Positions 7,524-15,246 of a stretch of DNA of 26,902 nt are shown here, piece after piece (position 1 is the first letter of the stretch; every line of letters begins with the position of its first letter). The position numbers and the translations under genes are program-made. The DNA comes from Phycisphaerales bacterium. GTDB lineage: Bacteria > Planctomycetota > Phycisphaerae > Phycisphaerales > UBA1924. The notes beneath the pieces were generated by a model that was given only the letters and a program-made list of their open reading frames with translations, was not told where the DNA came from and ran no database searches. The stretch covers positions 1 to 26,902 of the forward strand of contig JADJMV010000002.1 of assembly GCA_016709445.1 (NCBI GenBank), read 5' to 3'.

Positions 7524-9025
7524 GTCCGTCAAGTTGCGCACATTGTTTGAAGGGATCTCCTCTGGAAGGTCCTCACGCGGTGGTCGGACGGAGCCGGAGG
7601 CCGCAGCCCGAAGGGCGGAGGCCGCAGGCGGAGTCTGACCACCGCGTCGCGCCGCGGCTACGCCACCGCGACCGTTGCCTCCTGCATGGTCATCAGCTCC
7701 CTGGCCTTGTCCATCTCTCCCAAGCGGCTCATGTCCATGTACCGGCGCAGGCCCCACCTGGTCCCCGCCACGTGCCGCAGGCGGGCCGCGACCAGCATCA
7801 ACGCGCTCTGCCCGTCGGGGAACGCGCCCACGACCCGTGTCCGTCGTCGCACCTCGCGGTTGAGCCGCTCCAGCGGGTTGTTCGTCCGCAGGCTCCGCCA
7901 GTGCTCGCGGGGGAAGGCCATGTACGCGAGCGTCTCGGCCACGCCCTCGCGCACGATCGCCGCGGCCTTGCCCAGACGCATCCCCTCGAGCTTCCCGACG
8001 ACCTGCGCCGCCTTGGTCTCGGCGGCCTCGCGATCCTCCTGGGCGTGCACCGCCTTGAGCATCGCCATGACCTCCTTGACCTTCCCCGAGGGCACCGCCG
8101 TCATCACGTTGCGGTACCAGTGCACCCAATCTTCAAAGAACAGGCACCGCTGCCATGCCGAGTCGGGGTAGAACTCGCCCAACGCCTCGACCAGGCCCAG
8201 GCACTTGTCGGTCACGAACAAGCGCACGCCGGAGAGCCCACGCTCTTTGAGGCCGCGGAGGAACGTCCGCCAGCTCTCGGCGTCCTCCTTGGTGCCCTCG
8301 GCCACGCCCAGCACCTCGCGGTAGCCCTCGGCGTCCACGCCGATGGCGATCAGCACCGCCACGTTCTTCACCTCGCCCCCCCAGCTCCGCTTGAGCCAGA
8401 TCCCGTCGAGGTAGACGTAGGGGTGCCTGCCCTGGATCGGCCGGTTCCGCCACCCTTCGATCTGGGCGTACAACTTCTGGGCCATAGAGCTGACCGTGCT
8501 GGCGCTGGTCCGCACGCCCCACAGCGCCTCGGTGATGTCCTCGACGCGACGCATCGAGACGCCGGCCAGGTACATCTCGATCAGCGCCTCCTCGACCGAG
8601 CTCTCGCGCCGCTTGTACCGCTCGATGATCGCGGTCTCCAGCGGGAGCTTCCGCAGCCGCGGGACCTTCAGCGTCACCTCTCCCGCCTTGGTCTGAAGCT
8701 TGCGGTCGTAGCTCCCCCGCCCGCGTGTCCTGCCGGTCGGGCGAACGCTCGTACCGCTGCGCCCGGCAGACCCGGTCGGCCTCCTCGTCCAGGGGCTTGT
8801 TCAGCGTCTCCTCCACGGCGCTCCGCACCACGTCGTCCAGGTGGCTCTTCACCTGCCCGGTGTCCACCACGATGGCCCCGTCCAGGCCTGCCCTCGCCGA
8901 CTCCCTTGTCCCGTCCGTCGTTCCCGCCACGCTCTCCATTGGGCTCTCCCGTCTGTCAGGTGTGCTTCACAACATCACCTTCCAGCGGGAGACCCCTCCT
9001 TGTGAATGTGCGCAAGATTCAGGAC
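7524..9025 (-). mobile_element. IS256-family insertion sequence
   Basis: A transposase gene lies between imperfect inverted ends. Left end 7534-7570 starts TTGCGCACATT and ends CTGGAAGGT. The right end (8977-9015, reverse complement) starts TTGCGCACATT and ends CTGGAAGGT, with a variable middle. A weaker match (GTCC) extends both ends to about 7524 and 9025. No convincing target-site duplication was seen, so the exact borders are uncertain. Confidence 0.7.
7658..8939 (-). CDS. IS256-family (mutator) transposase, one frameshift
   Basis: DDE transposase. The N-terminus starts MESVAGTTDGTRESARAGLD (ATG 8939, GGGAG upstream) and runs to RYERSPDRQDTRAG. The rest continues in another frame as SYDRKLQTKAGEVTLKVPRLR and on to the stop at 7658. 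The join is the C run at 8714-8718: four instead of five bases restores one protein of about 427 aa. Catalytic blocks are present: VYLDGIWLK (first Asp), LFVTDKCLGLVEAL (second Asp) and TNNPLERLNREVRRRTRVVG (Glu). The element is thus probably intact, or broken only at that run. IS256 transposases are normally a single frame, so a programmed shift is unlikely. Confidence 0.9.
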
Positions 9026-9083
9026 GTTATCGGAGAGGTTGGTGGGGGCGGGGGGCTGGCCGTGGGCGGATTTGGGGAGGGGG

Positions 9084-9103
9084 TGCGGCGAGTCGTGGCA
9101 CCC
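9084..9103. repeat. 20-bp repeat, copy 1 (GTGGCACC family)
   Basis: TGCGGCGAGTCGTGGCACCC, identical to 10687-10706. It is followed within 12 bases by GCCACCCGCC, giving a GTGGCA/TGCCAC inverted pair. Intergenic, beside the esterase 3' end. Confidence 0.7.
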
Positions 9104-9153
9104 TAAGTGATGCCACCCGCCTCGGTTTGTCGCCTCCGGGGATGGGGCTTGGC

Positions 9154-10218
9154 TCAGCAGCCCTCGGCCCACTCGTTGAGGAAGGCCAGCATGTCGAGCG
9201 TGTTGACCGCGCCGTCGCCGTTGAAGTCGGCGTCGGGGTCGCCGCCGGCCCAGGCATTGAGGAAGGCGAGGACATCCTGGGTGTTGGTTGCGCCGTCGTC
9301 GTTGAAGTCGGCGCGGCATGGCTTGGGGTGGTCGAGCAGCCACTCGATGACGCTGGGTGCGAAGGCCGAGGAGAGGGTGGGGATGTGCCCGCCGTTGACG
9401 ATCGTCCAGAGTTCGGCCGAGCCGCCGCGGGCGCAATCTTGGGGGTAGGTGGTGACGAGGGTCTCGTCGCCGGGGAGTGAGCGGTCGAGGTCGAGCGGCG
9501 GTGAGGAGTTGTCGGGGATGACCGCGCAGCCGTTGTTGGCGGCCCATATCTCGACCGACTCGACCGCGCCGGGATACGGGACGCCGTTGATGTTCCCGCC
9601 GCCGTAGCGGATCGTGGTGTCGTTGGTGCCGTGGATCTGGAGGGCGTGGACTGTTGTGGCGGGGGCGCAGTCGTCGGGGTTGTCGTGCATGGCGCCGGCG
9701 AGGCTGGCGAACGAGGCGATGACATCGGCGTGATCGCAGGCGAGGCGGTGCGCCATGAAGCCGCCGTTGGAGTGGCCGACGAGGCAGACCTGGCGGGGGG
9801 CGACATTGACCTCGGCCTTGATCGCATCGATGAGGGCGAGCAGGTACGCCGAGTCGTCCACGCCGGTGTTGCCGAAGTCGCAGCAGGCGTCGGTGGCGTT
9901 CCAGAACCGGTTGCCGAAGCTGTCCACGGTGCCGTCGGGCGTGGCGAGCATGAAGCCGTAGGTCTCCTGGTGGGCGCGGAATCGGAAGTACGACTCCTGC
10001 AGGGCGCCCGAGGCGCCGTAGCCGTGGAGCATCACGATCAGCGGCATGGGCGTGTTCTCGTCGTAGGTGGAGGGGAGGTAGACGGGCACATCGCCGCGGC
10101 CGGCATCCACGAAGCGGATCTCCTGGGCGTGGGCGGCGGGCGCGGCGGCGGCGAGGAGAGCCGCGAAGAGAGCGGGGAGGATGACGACGGGGAAGCGCGA
10201 GCGGAGGGGGGCGTGCAT
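9154..10218 (-). CDS. Secreted PHB-depolymerase-type esterase with C-terminal dockerin-like domain
   Basis: An exported alpha/beta-hydrolase of 354 aa, related to the polyhydroxybutyrate depolymerase/feruloyl-esterase (LpqC-like) family. ATG 10218 has AAAGGA eight bases upstream. The signal peptide is about 1-31 (cleavage AHA-QE). MLHGYG (65-68) gives the oxyanion loop, GHSNGG carries the nucleophile Ser150, HGTND supplies Asp200 and GGH gives His278. Paired cysteines (112/113, 145, 161, 184, 231, 262) fit an extracytoplasmic enzyme. Residues 301-354 form two Ca-binding-like loops with helices: DFNDDGATNTQDVLAFLNAW and DFNGDGAVNTLDMLAFLNEW. The intact frame contrasts with the broken genes in the first 5 kb. 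The exact ester substrate cannot be told. Confidence 0.88.
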   Translation of the reverse strand: MHAPLRSRFPVVILPALFAALLAAAAPAAHAQEIRFVDAGRGDVPVYLPSTYDENTPMPLIVMLHGYGASGALQESYFRFRAHQETYGFMLATPDGTVDSFGNRFWNATDACCDFGNTGVDDSAYLLALIDAIKAEVNVAPRQVCLVGHSNGGFMAHRLACDHADVIASFASLAGAMHDNPDDCAPATTVHALQIHGTNDTTIRYGGGNINGVPYPGAVESVEIWAANNGCAVIPDNSSPPLDLDRSLPGDETLVTTYPQDCARGGSAELWTIVNGGHIPTLSSAFAPSVIEWLLDHPKPCRADFNDDGATNTQDVLAFLNAWAGGDPDADFNGDGAVNTLDMLAFLNEWAEGC

Positions 10219-10747
10219 GGGGCCGGTCCTTTCACAGATGGATCTGTGCAGGGTACCCGGAGAGGGGGCGGGTTCGGAGGGGCTTTCGGGGATGGGTGCG
10301 GATATGGGGGGATCGGAGGCTGACGGGGCTCGGTGTGGGGCCGCTCGGGGCCGGTTGGAGGCTGATCTGGGGTGGTGCGATGCGGGCCGGGACGAATGGG
10401 CTGGGGAGGTGGGGCGGGCTTGGGCATCACTGCGCGGGGAGGGAGTTGGAGGGGGAAAGGAGGGGAGGCCGCGAGTGATGGCACGCGGGGGACAGGGCTA
10501 TTCGGGCCACCCGCGCCCACCCGCCACTGGCGGACAAGCCACCATTGGCACTCTTGAGTTTCGCCAGTGCCACCCGCCGCTCGATCATCGCCACGCCGAG
10601 CCATGGCCATGGCACCCGGCACTGTGATGCGGCTTGGAGAGGCACTACTGCGGCGCAGAGAGCGAGGAGAGGAGGAGGATTGGAGTTGCGGCGAGTCGTG
10701 GCACCCGGGCTGGTGGGGAATTGGGCCCACCCGCCGTCTGGCTGAAC
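10219..10747. other. Repeat-rich intergenic region upstream of the esterase
   Basis: About 530 bases with no supported gene. 10219-10500 is G-rich with nothing recognisable except the esterase ribosome site. 10500-10745 is filled with short motifs of one family: CCACCCGCC (10528, 10572, 10730), GGCACT/AGTGCC inverted pair (10547-10571), CCGCC-ACT-GGCGG hairpin (10521-10533), and a second copy of the 20-bp repeat. Confidence 0.5.
10687..10706. repeat. 20-bp repeat, copy 2 (GTGGCACC family)
   Basis: Identical to 9084-9103. It is followed by CCCACCCGCC at 10728, mirroring the layout of the first copy. Confidence 0.7.
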
Positions 10748-11045
10748 CGTAGGCATAGCACCAGGCCGGATGACCAGTCCGCGCCCAGGTCTCGTGGGCG
10801 CGGATGTCATCGCCGAATCCGGCTCCCACGAGGAGGTCTCGGAAGTCGAGCAAGGCGAGGGCCGCGGCGTCGAGCAACCAGGCCAGTGATCCTCCGGAGA
10901 CCTTCAGCGCGGCGATCAGGATCCGGTCGTGCTCGTGCGTGGTGCCGAGGTCGTTGTTGAGCATCGTGAGGCAGTCGAGGGCCGCGGCGCGGTCAGGCTC
11001 GGTGAAGCAGCGAGTGACGAGGGATGTGACGCGGGAGGAGCGCAC
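10748..11045 (-). CDS. Small hypothetical protein, 3' end uncertain
   Basis: A helical protein of about 100 residues: VTSLVTRCFTEPDRAAALDC, LTMLNNDLGTTHEHDRILIA, ALKVSGGSLAWLLDAAALAL, LDFRDLLVGAGFGDDI. The pattern 'xRxxALKxSxGxLxxLxxxVxxAxxDFRDLL' recalls small conserved planctomycete proteins, but I cannot name a family. The likely start is GTG at 11045, without a clear ribosome site. The frame stays open far past the plausible end (HETWARTGHPAW, about 10764) into the repeat-rich region, so the native stop may have been lost or shifted. It follows the four-helix-bundle gene on the same strand. Confidence 0.5.
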
Positions 11046-11730
11046 TGGATTGAGTGTACGGCGATGGCCCGGGGCGTACCCCCACGGAATAGTGGGCGGA
11101 GAGTGCCGCACTCCGGATAGGTCGGATAAGTCCTATGCGACCTATGGGGGAGTGAGATCAGGGGCGGTGTCGGGTTGCGACGGTGTTGGAGGCGGGCGTT
11201 GGTCATGCGTTCGCGGATGCCGCCTTTGGCGAGGAAGTCGGCTTCGAGGCGTTGGAGTTGGCGGTCGAGGAGGTAGTTGGTCTGGTGGATAAGGCAGACG
11301 GCGATGTTGGCGACGGTTTCGGGGGGGCGGGTTTCGATAAAGGGGCGATAGGTCTCATAGGACTCATGGGACAAATGGGTCTTATGGCCGAGGCGGCGGA
11401 CGTAGAGGGCTTCTTCGGAGTCCTTTGACCAGAGCTTGAGATCGCGAACGCGGAGGAAGTCCTGGTAGTCGGTGAGGAGCTCTTCGAGGCTGGCGCGGGC
11501 GACGCCGGTGAGTTTGATTTCCATTTCGGCGGAGGTGCCCGAGGCGCGCTGCCCTCGACGATGTTCTGCTTGCCGGAGCGGGCGGCCTGGATCATCTGGT
11601 CGATGGTGCGGTCGGGCTTGGGGAGGAATCGGCGGCAGAAGTGGTAGGTGATGTCGTAGACGATCTCGGCCTTGCGGTAGGAGAGGAGTTCGCGGTAGTT
11701 GCCGTGGGGTGGGATGAAGCCTGTGGCCAT
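10916..11730 (-). CDS. Four-helix-bundle (S23/IVP-like) protein, frameshifted, with repeat insertions
   Basis: It starts MATGFIPPHGNYRELLSYRK (ATG 11730). The family blocks are YDITYHFCRRF, RTIDQMIQAARSGKQNIVEGS, ASGTSAEMEIKLTGVARASL, EELLTDYQDFLR, VANIAVCLIHQTNYLLDRQL and FLAKGGIRERM. These match the four-helix-bundle proteins first found in 23S rRNA intervening sequences; their job is unknown. One base is missing at about 11550 (AGCGCGCC where AGCCGCGCC restores the frame). A [HY]-x-[TS] run coded by 9-bp repeats interrupts the middle (11348-11383). A second run (HRSHRTYPTYP) follows the normal end of the family at about 11190. The frame then stays open to 10916 and overlaps the next gene, so the true stop is probably earlier. 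Confidence 0.75.
11117..11143. repeat. 9-bp tandem repeat (3 units)
   Basis: ATAGGTCGG, ATAAGTCCT, ATGCGACCT, followed by ATGGGGGAG. On the minus strand it codes the HRSHRTYPTYP tail of the four-helix-bundle protein. Confidence 0.7.
11348..11383. repeat. 9-bp tandem repeat (4 units)
   Basis: ATAGGTCTC, ATAGGACTC, ATGGGACAA, ATGGGTCTT. In frame with the four-helix-bundle gene, coding H-K-T, H-L-S, H-E-S, Y-E-T triplets. Confidence 0.8.
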
Positions 11731-11754
11731 TTAATTGTCCCCGGGTCGCTCGCA

Positions 11755-11783
11755 ATAGGACCTATGGGACTCATAGGTCCTAT
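11755..11783. repeat. 9-bp repeat forming a perfect 11-bp inverted repeat
   Basis: Units ATAGGACCT, ATGGGACTC, ATAGGTCCT. The ends ATAGGACCTAT and ATAGGTCCTAT pair perfectly around a 7-base loop. It lies between the groEL terminator and the four-helix-bundle start. Confidence 0.8.
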
Positions 11784-11789
11784 GAAAGA

Positions 11790-11817
11790 CGGAGGCCCGG
11801 CTTTCGCCGGGCCTCCG
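11790..11817 (-). terminator. groEL transcription terminator
   Basis: A perfect 12-bp G+C-rich stem (CGGAGGCCCGGC with GCCGGGCCTCCG) around a 4-base loop, 26 bases after the groEL stop. On the minus strand TCTTTCAT follows the stem, a modest U-rich run. Confidence 0.85.
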
Positions 11818-11843
11818 CAGCGTACTGAGATGGCGGGCTTGGA

Positions 11844-13481
<1,638 letters not shown>

Positions 13482-13605
13482 GAGAATCTCCAAATGGCAA
13501 AGGGTCAACCGGCACGTGGCGAATCGACCCGGGTTGTGCGTGTGCTGAGGGTTCTGTTCTCTCTGCCTGTTCCGGCCGGGGGCGGGCCGGGTTGCTGCGG
13601 GTGGT

Positions 13606-13809
13606 TCAGCCGATGCGGATCCAGACGAGGGGGGCGGCGTCGATGATGTAGACGTGCTTGCCGTCGGTGACCTTGACCATGTGGTCCTTCTCGTCGGGGA
13701 TGAGCATGGCGTTGTGCACGACGCACTCGGCGGCGCCGGCGAAGGTGAAGACGGCGGAGCGTTTGCCGTCGAGTTCGGAGAGGACTTGTCGGAGTTGGTC
13801 GGTGGTCAT
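13606..13809 (-). CDS. Small hypothetical protein between groES and groEL
   Basis: A 67-aa protein: MTTDQLRQVLSELDGKRSAV, then FTFAGAAECVVHNAMLIPDE and KDHMVKVTDGKHVYIIDAAP. One helix is followed by several beta-strands, compatible with a small barrel, but I recognise no family. It is compact and acidic/hydrophobic in a normal pattern, unlike shadow frames around it. It lies between groES (stop 13913) and groEL (start 13481) on the same strand; an 8-bp repeat array sits directly before its start. A chaperonin-related role is only a guess from position. Confidence 0.7.
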   Translation of the reverse strand: MTTDQLRQVLSELDGKRSAVFTFAGAAECVVHNAMLIPDEKDHMVKVTDGKHVYIIDAAPLVWIRIG

Positions 13810-13817
13810 GGGGGGAA

Positions 13818-13857
13818 GGGACAAAGGGACAGAGGGACAGAGGGACAGAGGGACAGA
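13818..13857. repeat. 8-bp tandem repeat (5 units)
   Basis: GGGACAAA followed by four exact GGGACAGA units, then a G run. It lies between groES and the 67-aa gene, 9 bases upstream of that gene's ATG, so it forms its leader and may affect translation. Confidence 0.9.
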
Positions 13858-13912
13858 GGGGGGATGCAGGCTGGAAGCCCGCAACACAACGGGCTGGGCG
13901 CTGGTGGCGGGG

Positions 13913-14272
13913 TCAGTCGATGATGGCGAGGATCTCGTCCTCGGACATGATGAGGAGTTCGTCGCCGTCGAGCTTGATCTCGGTGCCGGCGTAGGAGGAG
14001 AAGATGACCTTGTCGCCCTTCTTGACGGAGAGGGGGATGCGGTCGCCGGTCTCGGTGTTGAGCTTGCCGTCGCCCACGGCCTCGATCACGCCGGTCTTGG
14101 GGCGGTCCTTGCTGGACTCGGGGAGGTAGATGCCGGAGTCGGTCTTGCCCTGGGCCTCGTCGCGGCGGACGAGGATCTTGTCGTGGAGGGGACGGACGGC
14201 GGCGCCCTTCTTGCCTTTGGGGGCGGGGGTCTTGGCGGCGGGCTTGGCGGCGGGCTTGGTTGCGGTGGCCAT
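13913..14272 (-). CDS. groS: Co-chaperonin GroES with basic N-terminal extension
   Basis: Lid of the GroEL chamber, 119 aa. ATG 14272 has GGAG nine bases upstream. The first 25 or so residues (MATATKPAAKPAAKTPAPKG, then KKG) are an Ala/Lys/Pro-rich extension not found in ordinary 95-100 aa GroES. The canonical fold follows: AVRPLHDKILVRRDEAQGKT, mobile loop DSGIYLPESSKDRP, then TGVIEAVGDGKLN, GDRIPLSVKKGDKVIFSSYA and the C-terminal ELLIMSEDEILAIID. The extension resembles lysine/alanine-rich tails of DNA- or RNA-binding proteins, but its role here is unknown. Confidence 0.96.
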   Translation of the reverse strand: MATATKPAAKPAAKTPAPKGKKGAAVRPLHDKILVRRDEAQGKTDSGIYLPESSKDRPKTGVIEAVGDGKLNTETGDRIPLSVKKGDKVIFSSYAGTEIKLDGDELLIMSEDEILAIID

Positions 14273-14324
14273 TTCTCTGTGTCTCCGTTTTCGGGTTGGG
14301 CTTGCGTTGGTGCGGACGACGGAA

Positions 14325-14352
14325 GAGCCCGGTGGCCGGCGGCCACGGGCTC
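14325..14352 (-). terminator. Hairpin after the receiver-like gene
   Basis: GAGCCCG plus TGGCC pair with GGCCA plus CGGGCTC (12 bp, one bulged G, loop GGC), 16 bases after the stop at 14368. No strong U run follows (CTTCCGTC), so termination may be partial and groES could be read through. Confidence 0.5.
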
Positions 14353-14367
14353 GGGACGGTGTGGGGA

Positions 14368-14904
14368 CTAGACAGCGCCTCCCGGCCAGCGGCAGTGGTA
14401 GTGGCGGATGAGGCAGCGTCGGAGGACCTCGAGGAGGCGTTCGAGGTCGGACTGGTTGTCGGGGCGGTCGATGACGGCGAAGGCGCCGGCGCGGAGGGCG
14501 GCGTTGATCTCGCGGCAGTCTTCGCGCTGGGAGCGGCCGCGCTTGACGACGACGGTTGGGGGCGGTTGGTGGAGGCGTCGGAGGATGTCGAGGAGCCGGG
14601 GTCCGGCCTCCTCGACGCGGTCGGGCTTGGAGGGGTCGTCGAGGGGGAGCCCCAGGTCGACGACGGCCATGTGGATGGGGTAGCGGGCGATGACGGCGGA
14701 GGCCTCGGTGCCGGTGCCGGCGCGGAGGGAGACGACACCCATGGGCTCGAGGAGTCGGGGCAGGTGGTCGGCCCAGGATTCGTGCTTCCAGCCGGCGTAA
14801 GAGAGGAGGAGGTTGAGGCGGTTGAGGGGGTTTGTGGGCGCGCCGCTCGGCGGGCCCGAATCGGGCTGGCCGGGGGACTGGGCGTTGCAGCGCACGTTGA
14901 CCAC
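14368..14904 (-). CDS. Receiver-like protein (degenerate response regulator)
   Basis: About 178 aa from a GTG at 14904 (or 14895); no ATG fits and no ribosome site is obvious. A single receiver-like domain is seen: LLLSYAGWKHESWADHL, GVVSLRAGTGTEASAVIARY, then MAVVDLGLPLDD with the phospho-acceptor Asp, LLDILRRLHQPPPTVVVKRG, and INAALRAGAFAVIDRP. The final switch block has Arg where active receivers have Lys (IDRP for xDKP), and the usual acidic pair after strand 1 is absent. There is no output domain. It may be a pseudo-receiver or a stand-alone protein-interaction module. It lies 95 bp upstream of groES with a hairpin between. Confidence 0.65.
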   Translation of the reverse strand: MVNVRCNAQSPGQPDSGPPSGAPTNPLNRLNLLLSYAGWKHESWADHLPRLLEPMGVVSLRAGTGTEASAVIARYPIHMAVVDLGLPLDDPSKPDRVEEAGPRLLDILRRLHQPPPTVVVKRGRSQREDCREINAALRAGAFAVIDRPDNQSDLERLLEVLRRCLIRHYHCRWPGGAV

Positions 14905-15246
14905 GTCAGGCGGAGGGCAAGCGGCGTGCCGGGTGGTGGGATGGCTGCGGGCCGGTGGGGTCGCGGCTGCGGCGCGGGGCGCGGGTCTTTGGGCCCGAGG
15001 CCGGGTGCCTGGGGTGACAGGAGGGCTTGCGGTGGAGGCTGGGGAGGTGCCAATGTGGCAGGGGAGACGGAGAGACGAAGAGACGGAGAGACGAAGAGAC
15101 GGAGAGACGGAGAGACGGAGAGACGGAGAGACGGAGAGACGGAGTGACGTAGGGGTGGATGGACGGGGAGACGGAGTGGGGGTGGGGCGGGAGGAGGTGG
15201 GGTGGGGTGGATGGGTCGGGGGTGGGGGTTCGGGTAGAGTTGGGGC
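14905..15246. other. Divergent intergenic region with repeat array
   Basis: About 340 bases between the receiver-like gene (minus) and rmuC (plus). It must contain both promoters, but none is clear by eye. The main feature is the 8-bp array at 15064-15151, followed by G-rich sequence to the rmuC start. Confidence 0.5.
15064..15151. repeat. 8-bp tandem repeat (about 11 units)
   Basis: Ten units of GAGACGGA (two are GAGACGAA) and a degenerate eleventh (GTGACGTA). The consensus GRGACRGA is shared with the array at 13818-13857. Confidence 0.95.

Noticed and set aside
8714..8718. Programmed frameshift in the transposase
   Set aside because: IS256 transposases are single-frame, the site lacks a typical slippery heptamer context, and similar extra bases in homopolymers occur throughout the window.
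13818..13857. Coding repeat (Ser-Leu-Cys-Pro type translation)
   Set aside because: An 8-bp unit cannot keep a frame, and the gene's own ATG lies downstream of the array.
14273..14367. CIRCE element upstream of groES
   Set aside because: No TTAGCACTC/GAGTGCTAA pair is present; the only inverted repeat there is the G+C-rich hairpin of the upstream gene.
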